Assembly (NCBI RefSeq): GCF_910592395.1
Contig: NC_088319.1
Coordinates: 12,588,001 to 12,652,000 of the forward strand
Length of the DNA stretch: 64,000 nucleotides
Origin: Lineus longissimus
Lineage: Eukaryota; Nemertea; Pilidiophora; Heteronemertea; Lineidae
Reading direction: 5' to 3'
The translations under genes were made by a program, and so were the position numbers. Of the stretch, positions 48,201-55,797 are shown piece after piece. Under the pieces are notes generated by a model. It did not search any database and was not told where the DNA came from. It saw nothing but the letters and a program-made list of their open reading frames with translations. Numbering within the stretch: position 1 is the first letter of the stretch; each line of letters opens with the position of its first letter.

Positions 48201-50186
48201 TAAACCCAAAACTAAAACTTTATGTGTGCTATGTGCAGCTGCTATCTTATCGATGACACTGAATGTCAAATTACACGAGTGAGTGATAATCTCATCAATC
48301 TTTCCCTGCATAAGATATGCAGAACGTGCATGCCGACTGAAACGAAACAGAAACGAAACTGAAACTTAAACTGAAACTGAAACTGAAACTCCATACTCCA
48401 TATAACAAGTTGTTTCTGTGGTACTTTCAGAAATTAGAATTCACCGTTGCCTCCCGCGAGCAGCACGTAACACGGTCGTTGTCTATAGAGAACATAATGG
48501 ACCAGCTTCAAGAGTTATTATCAAAAAAGAGTGCTGACAATGAAGAGGTGTTTGACTGGATAGAGGTAAAAGAGCTTGTTCATGTGGACCATGCCTCAAC
48601 AGGGTTGTTCAGAACTTAGGATACCACAACATAATGATGATATAAAGTGTAGTCAAACGGTGGAATTTGCAAAGTATTCGAACTTGTGAAGTATGGTGAC
48701 TCTAGAAAAGTGAAATGCTAAGTGTTAGCACCAGCAAATTGCTAAGTACGAGGTCCTCTTGTAAAAAGTCTTGTATTCAAATCCATCCCCATGTTGTGGC
48801 AATGTACTTCACTGGTGACAAAACACGACGTGTTCTCACAAGAGTTGTAAATGATGATTGTATAGTTCATCGTAGGATTTATCCAAGGAAGACTATTTTC
48901 GCCCCTATCTGATACAACTTGCTAAGAATTCTATCCGAAAGGAATCTTGACTGTGTTGCGACATTATCAATATAGTGTGAATTTAGGAATTCTCCATGTT
49001 CTCTCTCTTTCACTTTCAGGCCAATGTGGGGGAGGCAAAAGCAAAGGAAGCCAAATTTATCCGTGCCTTGATGACAGAAGTGTGTGCCAGTGCCATTGAA
49101 GGTAAATAACTCTTCAAAAACTGATCCAAAAATGTTAGGAGCCTCATGGCCTACCAGTACCACGCAGGCCGGCCGGGGACAACCCAGATTTGTATCTCTG
49201 GTTGTACTGGTGTGGATTTCAAGGAAAGAAAACTCCTGGCTCTTCTGAAGTCTTCAGAGACTTGGAAGCGATATTCTCTGTACCTGATAGTACCAGAGAT
49301 CCTACAGGAGCAGATTGGAAGTCGAGGATGATTTTTGTTATCCCTGTCTTAACTACCATGTGGACACAATACAACTGAGACTTCCATAAAATGTTTAGGA
49401 AATAGTTAAGAGTTGCCCTAAATCAATTCAAAACTTTGGTGCCGTTGTCCAACTCGGTAAAAAGCATAATTTGGTCATGCCTACTGAGGGTAGCAGCAGT
49501 ATGTATTTAGTCCTCCTTAAAATTTCGAGCGACTTTGATTTCAGGATCTGGTGCGACTTCAAAACTCGATGATACATTGCTGAAGAAGCGCTCTGTGGTG
49601 TTACAGAAGTATTTAGACCATCAAGCTGATTTAGAATTGCAAGCTCTCTATGCATTACAGGCATTAGTCAATAGTTTAGAGCATCCTCCAGGTAGGTCTA
49701 ATGTTTATCATATCATTCTGGCCAAAGGTACTCCGTTGAACTGGGGAATGTGACCAGATTTTTGAAAATTTTTGGTAGAGTTGAAGTCAATGATGATGTT
49801 TGTTATCCCTGTCTTAAATACCATGTGGATTCGTTACAACTGAGACTTCATTGAGCGACACATTCTGAAAGACCTTGGGAACAGAACATCAATATTCATT
49901 GCGGCGGTCCAGTCATTCTTGATCAGCACTTCATGATGGTACCGTAAATGCTTTTGGCAATTATTATTGAATTGTACATATTATGAAATCGCATTTTCCA
50001 GGTCTAATGCAGATGTTCTTCGACACGTTGTACGATGAGGACATCATTTCAGAAGATGCATTTTACACATGGGAGACGTCAACCGACCCTGCCGAGCAGG
50101 AGGGCAAGGGTGTCGCTAAGAAATCTGTGGTTCAGTTCTTCACGTGGCTCAAAGAAGCTGAAGAAACCGGGGGCGATGACAGTTAG
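21137..50186 (+). CDS. EIF4G: Eukaryotic translation initiation factor 4 gamma (eIF4G1/3 type), 30 coding exons, ~1613 aa
   Basis: eIF4G is the scaffold of the cytosolic eIF4F cap-binding complex, joining eIF4E, eIF4A, PABP and eIF3. Exons: 21137-21222, 23906-23949, 24265-24329, 24611-24736, 25203-25409, 26343-26405, 28923-29034, 29278-29516, 29841-29876, 31146-31659, 35441-35785, 36177-36415, 36794-37012, 37294-37431, 37664-37723, 38114-38352, 38786-38942, 39636-39740, 40071-40230, 40487-40599, 40858-41009, 43506-43691, 45908-46121, 46449-46621, 47125-47326, 47754-47852, 48431-48565, 49020-49101, 49545-49691, 50002-50186. The sum is 4842 nt (1614 codons with stop) and every junction keeps frame. 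The start ATG is the first after an in-frame TAA. Domain order: Q/P/Y-rich N-terminus, PABP-contact-like motif, acidic linker, eIF4E-binding YDRDFLL, MIF4G, Gly/Ser/Arg linker, MA3, W2. Exon 1 and the exon 2 start are the weakest calls. The gene is also the host of the snoRNA units listed below. Confidence 0.95.
21223..23905 (+). other. Candidate U12-type (minor spliceosome) intron 1 of eIF4G
   Basis: The donor at 21223-21231 reads GTATCCTTT, the U12 5' splice-site consensus, and no good U2 donor of the right phase exists nearby. Upstream of the acceptor, TTCCTTGAC at 23886-23894 matches the U12 branch-site consensus TTCCTTRAC. The AG at 23905 is 12 bases after the branch A, the usual U12 spacing. 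An AG at 23899 is also in frame but closer than usual. The intron also contains three units with AGCTCGAGTGTAACAC-like sequence near 23388-23450. Confidence 0.7.
23900..29876 (+). CDS. EIF4G: eIF4G exons 2-9: Q/P/Y-rich N-terminus with PABP-contact-like motif
   Basis: Low-complexity segments rich in Gln, Pro, Tyr and Met (e.g. [42 protein letters not shown]) precede [20 protein letters not shown] in exon 8. That motif aligns with the vertebrate eIF4G KRERKxIRIRDPNxGGxDIT region just after the PABP-binding segment. Exon 9 (29841-29876) is a 36-nt microexon encoding [12 protein letters not shown]. Confidence 0.88.
24849..24916 (+). pseudogene. Decayed family B C/D snoRNA remnant in eIF4G intron 4
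   Basis: Sequence GTCAATGGTGGTAGTTATCT followed by CTGTCTTA, GATGTGGGA and CTGCGACTTG lines up with family B units along its whole length. However box C is ATGGTGG, box D is CTGC instead of CTGA, the guide has a C-to-T change, and the terminal stem is weakened. It is probably a dead copy. Confidence 0.5.
28270..28402 (-). mobile_element. tRNA-derived SINE (head and short body) in eIF4G intron 6
   Basis: On the minus strand, GTGGTTTAGTGGCTCGG (box A-like) is followed by CCTGGTTTGATTCCTCC (box B-like), with an anticodon-arm-like stretch between them. The 5' and 3' acceptor strands do not pair, and the sequence runs on into an A+T-rich tail, so it is a SINE head rather than a working tRNA gene. 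Confidence 0.7.
29046..29156 (+). other. Possible structured RNA (nested inverted repeats) in eIF4G intron 7
   Basis: AATGTTTCT near 29046 pairs with AGAAACATT near 29147. Inside it CTGGAGA pairs with TCTCCAG, and CGGCC pairs with GGCCG, giving a three-way-junction layout of about 110 nt in a 243-nt intron. It is not a clear H/ACA or C/D RNA. It could also be a small foldback repeat. Confidence 0.35.
31146..31659 (+). CDS. EIF4G: eIF4G exon 10: acidic, Pro/Glu/Val-rich linker
   Basis: This 514-nt exon encodes a disordered-looking stretch dominated by E, P, V, S and T (e.g. [20 protein letters not shown]), as found between the PABP and eIF4E sites in animal eIF4G. It starts after TTGCAG and ends GAAG/GTCAGT in phase 1. 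Confidence 0.85.
31660..35440. other. Long eIF4G intron 10, nothing firm recognised
   Basis: Apart from the possible alternative exon at 33069-33145, no exon, snoRNA box pair or clear transposon is visible. Repeated short phrases such as AGGCCTA are scattered through it. Confidence 0.5.
33069..33145 (+). CDS. Possible alternative terminal exon of eIF4G (uncertain)
   Basis: After TGTTCCAG an ORF in the phase left by exon 10 reads [20 protein letters not shown] then MSTLS and TGA. Its Ser/Asp-rich composition resembles the neighbouring linker. If used, it would end the protein after the PABP-contact region, before the eIF4E site. No poly(A) hexamer is obvious just downstream, so it may be chance. 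Confidence 0.25.
35441..36415 (+). CDS. EIF4G: eIF4G exons 11-12: basic patch and eIF4E-binding motif
   Basis: Exon 11 (35441-35785) opens with a basic run [20 protein letters not shown], like the KRRRKIKELNKKE segment of vertebrate eIF4G. Exon 12 (36177-36415) encodes [16 protein letters not shown], a canonical YxxxxL-phi eIF4E-binding site, followed by [14 protein letters not shown]. Confidence 0.93.
36628..36707 (+). ncRNA. Box C/D snoRNA, family A copy 1 (SNORD80/77, snR60-like), eIF4G intron 12
   Basis: Terminal stem CAAGTTGTA/TGCAACTTG; box C GTGATGA at 36637-36643; box D CTGA at 36695-36698. D'-side guide TGTATAGTTCA and D-side guide ACTTTCGCCCCTAT match the two 28S guides of SNORD80-type RNAs (targets containing TGAACTATG and ATAGGGGCGAAA). 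It ends 86 nt before the 3' splice site. Confidence 0.85.
36794..39740 (+). CDS. EIF4G: eIF4G exons 13-18: MIF4G (HEAT-1) domain
   Basis: Exons 36794-37012, 37294-37431, 37664-37723, 38114-38352, 38786-38942, 39636-39740. After a Gly/Arg-rich lead ([19 protein letters not shown]) the protein reads [60 protein letters not shown] and [15 protein letters not shown]. These are the core HEAT helices that bind eIF4A and RNA in eIF4G. Confidence 0.95.
37078..37156 (+). ncRNA. Box C/D snoRNA, family A copy 2, eIF4G intron 13
   Basis: Stem GAGTTGTA/TACAACTC; box C ATGATGA at 37087-37093; box D CTGA at 37145-37148. Both family A guides are intact. It is nearly identical to copies 1 and 3. Confidence 0.87.
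37904..37967 (+). ncRNA. Box C/D snoRNA, family B copy 2 (SNORD1, snR38-like), eIF4G intron 15
   Basis: Stem AAGTC/GACTT; box C ATGATGT at 37910-37916 (last base off consensus); box D CTGA at 37959-37962. The D' guide GTTATCCCTGT followed by CTTA is intact and complementary to ACAGGGATAAC of 28S rRNA. It shares the flank ATTATCCAAGTC with copy 3. Confidence 0.72.
39326..39404 (+). ncRNA. Box C/D snoRNA, family A copy 3, eIF4G intron 17
   Basis: Stem GAGTTGTA/TACAACTC; box C ATGATGA at 39335-39341; box D CTGA at 39393-39396. Both guides are intact. It is identical to copy 2 over almost the whole unit. Confidence 0.87.
39815..39880 (+). ncRNA. Box C/D snoRNA, family B copy 3, eIF4G intron 18
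   Basis: Stem AAGTC/GACTT; box C GTGATGG at 39821-39827 (last base off consensus); box D CTGA at 39871-39874. Guide GTTATCCCTGT intact. Closest to copy 2, with shared CTTAACCCTA and GTGTGGAGACG segments. Confidence 0.7.
40071..46121 (+). CDS. EIF4G: eIF4G exons 19-23: post-MIF4G linker
   Basis: Exons 40071-40230, 40487-40599, 40858-41009, 43506-43691, 45908-46121. The linker starts [20 protein letters not shown], the usual extension after MIF4G, then becomes Gly/Ser/Arg/Gln-rich ([39 protein letters not shown]). Exon 23 ends in the first MA3 helix ([17 protein letters not shown]). Confidence 0.92.
40310..40385 (+). ncRNA. Box C/D snoRNA, family A copy 4, eIF4G intron 19
   Basis: Stem GTTGTA/TACAAC; box C ATGATGA at 40317-40323; box D CTGA at 40376-40379. 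Both guides are intact; the spacer has an extra base (GACAGCCTTTCG). It ends about 100 nt before the 3' splice site. Confidence 0.86.
41420..41491 (+). ncRNA. Box C/D snoRNA, family A copy 5 (divergent spacer), eIF4G intron 21
   Basis: Stem GCTGTA/TACAGC keeps pairing by a compensatory change relative to the other copies. Box C ATGATGA at 41427-41433; box D CTGA at 41482-41485. D-side guide TTTTCGCCCCTAT intact; the D' guide has one change (GAATAGTTCA), and the spacer is rewritten (TCTGAATAAAGATGTCGATC), giving a cleaner CTGA D' box. Confidence 0.85.
45618..45685 (+). ncRNA. Box C/D snoRNA, family B copy 4, eIF4G intron 22
   Basis: Stem GAAGTC/GACTTC; box C ATGATGA at 45625-45631; box D CTGA at 45676-45679. 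Guide TGTTATCCCTGT intact; the D-side sequence is GTGGACATCATTCAGA. Confidence 0.85.
46268..46350 (+). ncRNA. Box C/D snoRNA, family A copy 6 (weakened terminal stem), eIF4G intron 23
   Basis: Box C GTGATGA at 46281-46287; box D CTGA at 46338-46341; both guides present (TGTATAGTTCA and CCTTCGCCCCTAT). The 5' stem strand is altered (GTTGAATTATGA), so only about four pairs with TACAACTC are evident. It could be a poorly processed or dying copy. Confidence 0.7.
46449..47852 (+). CDS. EIF4G: eIF4G exons 24-26: MA3 domain
   Basis: Exons 46449-46621, 47125-47326, 47754-47852. Reads [60 protein letters not shown]. This HEAT-like domain is the second eIF4A-binding site of animal eIF4G. Confidence 0.93.
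46757..46836 (+). ncRNA. Box C/D snoRNA, family A copy 7, eIF4G intron 24
   Basis: Stem AGTTGTA/TACAACT; box C ATGATGA at 46766-46772; box D CTGA at 46824-46827. Guides GTATAGTTCA and ATTTTCGCCCCTAT. The spacer TCGTAGGTTTAATCC is shared only with copy 8, defining a subfamily. Confidence 0.87.
47593..47659 (+). ncRNA. Box C/D snoRNA, family B copy 5, eIF4G intron 25
   Basis: Stem GAAGTC/GACTTG; box C ATGATGA at 47600-47606; box D CTGA at 47650-47653. Guide GTTATCCCTGT intact; D-side GTGGACATCTTACAA. Confidence 0.85.
47940..48006 (+). ncRNA. Box C/D snoRNA, family B copy 6, eIF4G intron 26
   Basis: Stem GAAGTC/GACTTC; box C ATGATGA at 47947-47953; box D CTGA at 47997-48000. Guide GTTATCCCTGT intact; D-side GTGGACATCGTACAA. 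The upstream flank GGAGCAGATTGGAAGTCGA is shared with copy 7, implying recent intron-to-intron copying. Confidence 0.85.
48337..48392. repeat. GAAACT/GAAACG microsatellite in eIF4G intron 26
   Basis: A 6-bp unit (GAAACT, with GAAACG and GAAACA variants) repeats about nine times shortly before exon 27. Confidence 0.9.
48431..50186 (+). CDS. EIF4G: eIF4G exons 27-30: C-terminal W2 domain
   Basis: Exons 48431-48565, 49020-49101, 49545-49691, 50002-50186. Ends with [36 protein letters not shown] and [13 protein letters not shown]. The acidic/aromatic W2 tail is the site that recruits MNK kinases in vertebrate eIF4G1/3. Its presence argues against the shorter eIF4G2/DAP5 paralogue, as does the intact eIF4E motif. 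Confidence 0.93.
48842..48920 (+). ncRNA. Box C/D snoRNA, family A copy 8, eIF4G intron 27
   Basis: Stem AGTTGTA/TACAACT; box C ATGATGA at 48851-48857; box D CTGA at 48909-48912. Both guides intact; spacer TCGTAGGATTTATCC as in copy 7. It ends about 100 nt before the exon 28 acceptor. Confidence 0.87.
49318..49384 (+). ncRNA. Box C/D snoRNA, family B copy 7 (altered box C), eIF4G intron 28
   Basis: Stem GAAGTC/GACTTC; box C AGGATGA at 49325-49331 (T to G at the second position); box D CTGA at 49375-49378. Guide GTTATCCCTGT intact. The box C change may impair protein binding. Confidence 0.7.
49793..49849 (+). ncRNA. Box C/D snoRNA, family B copy 8, eIF4G intron 29
   Basis: Stem GAAGTC/GACTTC; box C ATGATGA at 49800-49806; box D CTGA at 49840-49843. 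Guide GTTATCCCTGT intact; the D-side sequence differs (GTGGATTCGTTACAA). It lies in the last intron, about 150 nt from the acceptor. Confidence 0.85.
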
Positions 50187-50652
50187 CATTTGTGATCTAG
50201 TGTTAGATAATGATATTTTATATAAAGATATATAAATTGTCAGTCTGGGCTCCTAAGATGATTTCTGCACGGTTGTTTTGAGAAGTTATCGGGGAAAATT
50301 GAGTCTTTGTCGTTCTTGAATGATGGGGTGTTATTAATCATGCTGAATCCTTGTTTCATACGTGGCCTCGTTCCTTGGGAACAAATTTAACCTGTTGAGA
50401 CTTGAAAGTTCCAAGTCTTACAGTGGCTTCTGGTGTGTGGAAGTAGGGGAATTCTTGTCTTTCTTGCTATGGTCAGAATACGTGACTCCCTCAACGCCGG
50501 AGCAATGAATACTTGCTGTCGTCTTAGAGAATCTCTGTATTGTTCCAATATTTAACTTAACATCTGATAGTCACAATGGATGGCTGTCAGTTTTCTCAAG
50601 ACTGCTGAGTTTGTAGGAGTGATCTTAGGAGCCCGATAAGATGTTCAATAAA
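50187..50652 (+). terminator. eIF4G 3' UTR and candidate poly(A) signal
   Basis: The stop TAG ends at 50186. A canonical AATAAA at 50647-50652, about 460 bases later, is the first good hexamer. Cleavage would be expected shortly after it. Confidence 0.55.
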
Positions 50653-53600
50653 CACATGGCAGTTGTTGGGCTGTGTACATCATGCTGTGTATATATGTAT
50701 GAAGTGGGTTGTCATACACATTGCTTTGCCTTGTCTCCCAAAGGGCCAGCCACACGGAAGTCTTGAAAAATATAGGGTAATTTTTTGGTGCCGCTTGTAT
50801 TTTGAGGTAAAAGTGATTCTCTATTAAAAATATTGATCAACTAGTTGTTAACATGTGAAAACTTACTTTGGTCATGTTATCAACTTGGGAAAAGAAGTTC
50901 TGAGCATTTCCCTTGAAGCTTAAGTTAGGCTAAACAGGCCAGTGCTTCGACCAGTGTCATTGAGATAGTCAGTTTGATTCAGATTAAGAGGGACCTGCTT
51001 GAACTTGGGCTATGGCCTAAAAGGTGACTTGAAAAAAAAAGCTGTTTGGATGGTCGTTGGGGGTATGAGGTGTTTGCTTGGGGTCAGCGTTGGTTGATAA
51101 GATCATTACATGTGGATCCATCATCATTCACTAAACTGTGAGCTGTCATTGAAATAAGATTTTTGTTTGTCTTCGAGATTATATGCTGTAATAGTTTCAT
51201 GTTTGTTCAGGTTGATGCGAGATTTTGCTCTTACTGTTGTTGTTGTCAAAGTCGATCACTAGCATATGGTTGGAGTATGCAATCATCAAGTCTGAATTGC
51301 CGAATGATTTCTTTTTTGGAAATGCTATACCACAATATCCTTATTTGCAATTTACAGAGCGAGAATGACGGATATATTAGGCTAGCTGCAATTGAAAAAT
51401 TAACTAGTGCAAAGGCTTGAAACCTATTGTATGTTTTGGTTCTAAAGCCTTTATATGATGCATTGTTGCCAACTTCCCAGGAATGGCGAATTTACCAAAG
51501 TATAAAAATATGGCAATTGTCTCGTAAAGATTTCTCGTCAACAGTGCAAATCTCTGTCAACCAGGGTGGGGGATTGTAACTCTGTTACAGTTTGATAGTC
51601 TCAACTGTTCGTGTGCATCTATATTTGTCTTCTATTCTATTTGGCTGTGTAAAGTGTTAAACCCTGTTGAGATATTTAATCCATTGGACGTGCAGCTGTT
51701 AAACAGCAACTGGCATGGCCTGCTGTGGCTGTGAGGTATGGAAGTGGTAGCCCCTGTCCAAACGTCGCTTTTGGGAGAGTGCTGGTCAAAACAACAGAAG
51801 TCTGTTTCCAGTTTACCTTGGCCCGGTTGCTCAGTCGTCCTTAGCTGTAATGTTGGCATTAAGTCCTAAAACTACTATTGTAAATGAAATTTACTGAAGG
51901 ATTTAACGCTTAGTTGAGTTACAATGCTGACATTTGCCTCCTACACCGAATGAGCAACTCGGCCCGGTGCCCTCTGCCCACAGGTGGCTGCTGCATCCAA
52001 TTCAACACCTCAAGTCAGAGGTAAGGCCCGACGTGGCTTATTGCTGTAGCATATTTAGAAAGTTGCAGTTTTGCCTCGAGTATAATTTTATTTGCCAGAG
52101 ATAGGAATTCTCAGCCAAGTACATGTATGAAACTGTTCTGCCACATATGTTTAAAAGCAGACAGTTCCTGAATATTTCACATATGTATGTTGATGAAAAA
52201 GGCTGGTACCATTGATGTTAAGTGTGGGTACGGTAGTTCTATTACAATTTCATTATTATTATACTTTGAAAATGCCTGGGTTCTGATAGTGGGTGAGGAA
52301 AATGTTGGTAGCCCTTGAAATCTCCTCGATGGTCCCAAAGATAGGCCAGTTTTAGAACGATGCTTCAGTCATGTTCAACAAATTTCATGAGGGAATATTT
52401 TCAGAAGCTTGGCCGCAAGAACTCTGACTGTATTTTGAATATTGTGTTTTGTAATGAATATGATGATGATGATGACGATGATGCATGTATAATGAGTGAC
52501 GATGCTGCACATGAACTCTGATACCAGCTGGTTGAACCAGTCGCTGCCTGCCGGAAAAAGGTTTGACACCAGACAGCGCCTGGAGAAAGATTTTCCAGGT
52601 GGTAGGTTGATGTAAAGAACCTCAAAATTGGGAAGGACAAACAGATTTCTCTCTTATTTTGGTTCTCATTTTGGCTACAGTAGCAGGTGGTCATGCGGTT
52701 GTAAATGTGTTTGTTCAAACTGACATGTCTAGCTGTACAGCTGTGCACTGTTATCTAGTTTATTTGTAGGATAAACAACGGGCGAAGGGAAGAAATTTGG
52801 CTGGCGCATTCATGCATGTGATTATGATATATTTGTCATGTTTGGAGAAATGCAAATTGCCACTGTCGGGAGCTGTTTGTTTTGACATCAGCACCATTAA
52901 CTTGAGTGGACAAATCTGTCAATGTCTATAGGTTTGGGAAATTAACAAAGTCCTTGAAGGATCTGGCATGTGTGGGCCTATTTCTTCACCGCCAAGTAAT
53001 TTTGTTTATTTTTTTCATTTGATTTAGAGAACTATTGTTATTGTTGACTGATTTTGACCAGTTTATTATTTATTTGATGTAAATATCAATAGGGCGTTTA
53101 AAAAGCATAGCAGTTTACTCACGAAAATTTGTGGAGAAAGTGTCACTTTTGTTTAAAGCGAAGCATGCTATTGGAAAGGTTCTGGCAAGGATAACATCTT
53201 GGCTGAAAAAAAGTTCATCCTAGTTATTCAAGGCTGTTCAGTTTGTTGACCAGCGAATTGGCAGCTTGTTGGTACATGCGTCTACAAAACTGGTATTTTC
53301 TTCACTTAACAAATCATTGCATTGTTTGTACGGAAAAACGTGGAAGTGAAACATGCCACATACAGCACTGAAGCAGATTTTCATTCAATTCCAGCTTTAA
53401 AAAAGTAGATGAAGAACTGAATAAGTTTAAAATGTTCTTTGTTTTTGTCTACAAAAAAATTCGCCAGCTGTCTAATGAGAGGTGGCAAAAAATTAAAAAG
53501 ATTGGTGACATCGTCTTCAGTGCTTTCAGAATTACAGAGATGAAAATTATCTTTTGGTTGGTGGGTTGTGCAGTTGGTCCAGTTCTATTGGCAGGGGCCT

Positions 53601-54237
53601 AAAAAATGTACTAATTGAAGTTGCAATGTTTTTGGGACGCCCTGTTTTTGAAATATAGAAAGTCGGTTGTACGTTTTGAAATATTCATAAAAGTCACTCA
53701 TGCGCTGGCTGTAAAAATTGCTAATTGGCACATTTAGCGTCATCTATACCCTGGATTCGGGCAGTGTAGCACTTGACCGTAGTCATATTTTTCAAGGTCA
53801 TTGTCAGAGATTTTAAAATCCTGTGGCAGTCTTTTTAATAGGGGATAACTTTTAGGGTCGATGTTTTTTTTTTCTAATTAAAATATTGCAGCTGGTGAGG
53901 GTTTTTAAGCATGAAGTATACGAAGTTTGTATAATCTCAATAAATTCTAAGTTACGGTTAATTCTGTGTAACTCTCAGTGCCTCACTGTAAGGAGTGTCC
54001 TTCAGCCCTTATCCAGGTGAATAGTTGGTGTTCACGAAAAAAAATAGTAGAATTTTTAGAAGAAAACGTTCAAGAAAAGAAAAAATAAGCTAAAATGTGA
54101 AATTTTATTGTATGTATTCACTAAAACATATAGTCTAGGTTGGTTTTGAATATGGTGCGCAAGGTGTATTTTCCATGGTGGCCAGACAGTCATGTGTCCA
54201 GACTTTTTACGAAAAAGTGGAGTTGGGAAAAGTATTT

Positions 54238-54330
54238 TGAATGAAATGAATGAATGAATGAATATAACAATTTCTATAGCGCCTGAATTAAAAGAAAAAC
54301 TTAAATTCTCAGGCGCTTTACAAAGCAAAA
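54238..54330. repeat. TGAA microsatellite followed by a GCGC hairpin repeat
   Basis: Several TGAA units (54238-54264) run into CTATAGCGCCTGAA, mirrored by TTCTCAGGCGCTTTACAA about 25 bases later. The TATAGCGC...GCGCTTTACA arrangement is a common dispersed repeat in marine animal genomes. Confidence 0.55.
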
Positions 54331-55140
54331 CACTCCCTGAAAAGGTGTTGTTTCAGGAGAGTTTTGAAAATGTCTATGGAACCAGCAAGCCTGATGTTGG
54401 AAGGTAGCTGGTTCCATAGAACCGGTGATGACTTGACTTTGCACCAGAGAAGTACTCATAAATTGCACAGAGAGTTAGTGCAGTGCATTCGTCATATTTC
54501 AACTATAATATGTGACCCGCTCTACCAAAACTAGGCGCTTGTCGCATCTGAACTCGACAGGTTGATACGGACTTGTTGTTCATTTCCCTATTGTAGACCT
54601 TTTGTGAAATCTAACGAATTTACGTCTGTCTGCACATGCATCTGTTGGTTACCATGGAAACGTCCTGCAGATGGTGACCATGTTCGTTCGTCGTCTCCTG
54701 CATCTGTCCCATTTGTGTTGGTTGGACGCCACAGAGAATTAGCAAAAATCCAGTGGTGCTATTTAGTTCGCAGTTATTTTCCTTTATCCGTGTTCGTCCT
54801 AGCTAAATTAGAAGGATCATGGCTAAAATCACATCACATATTCAACTGCCTACATTGTATTCCGATATAAACCTTCAGTAATTTTTTCACCAAATATTAT
54901 AATTGGGTACATATGATGTAATTTGATAAGAACCAGCCCGTATTGTATAAGTTGAACAGTACTTCTGTTTTTGTACTGTTTCTGTTGATACATGCATGTT
55001 TTGTCTTTATCATGTGTCTTTGTGACCAATTTTCATGCATTGAATATGTATCATTGAAGTTTGATTGTTAAAATGCTCTTGGAGTGTTTTGGTATGGTGG
55101 CTATGGTGTTGCCATTGACACATTGTTGTCATGGTGATGT

Positions 55141-55167
55141 CATAGCAACCATGGTAGGGTTGCTATG
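55141..55167. promoter_or_regulatory. Inverted repeat resembling RFX X-box half-sites
   Basis: CATAGCAACC and GGTTGCTATG form a perfect 10-bp inverted repeat with a 7-base spacer. Further GTTGCCAT and CATAGCAACC phrases lie within 80 bases. The GTTGCYA/TRGCAAC half-site matches RFX-type X-boxes, but no gene start is nearby. Confidence 0.3.
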
Positions 55168-55797
55168 ATGTTGCTGTGGTGCTGGCATAGCAACCTTGCC
55201 AAAAAGGGTGGAAACTCACCAAAAAATAAAAACTGTCGCTAAAACCTGTATAGCAACTTTCCTATTGTGAAGCAGTTTGCAAAGAAATGTGCTGCAGTGT
55301 CTGAATGCTCATGGCATTTGTTGAGGAGAATAAAAGATAGCGACAGCCAGGGTGGTTTGTACTGTAATCATAGATAATCAACACGCCCTGGTAGAAAACT
55401 GATAAATCTTTGAACCTGATGAACGGATGTAAATAAAACTTGTAAGGTTTCAACGAGTCGTTTGTTTTCTTCAATTGGGTTGAGCGGCTGAGATCAAAGG
55501 TGTTGACCTCTCCTTCCACTTCTCTTTCGTTATGAGATGAATTTGATTCCAAAACATGTTAAAAAAAAAAATGTAGATGTACATGGAGACAGCGGTGATG
55601 ACACACTGGGAGTTCCCTTTAGGAAATACATGTACTCCCAATACAAGCAGCATACAGACATTTGCAGATTGCGTACAACCTGAGAAGAGTGCCTTGGTGA
55701 ATTCAGAGCTGTTGTTCCCGGATATAAGGAGCAATCTTTTGCCTAGTTACCCCCTCCCTTTTTGGCATATCAAACTGGTGTGATGGGGATCCTGGAC

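Larger units (their letters stand above)
50653..55797. other. Gene-free stretch downstream of eIF4G
   Basis: No splice-supported coding sequence is seen on either strand; longer ORFs here have no recognisable motif. It contains the hairpin repeat and the X-box-like palindrome listed separately. Confidence 0.5.

Noticed and set aside
54562-54870. 102-residue ORF downstream of eIF4G
   Set aside because: No family resemblance, no splice or poly(A) context.
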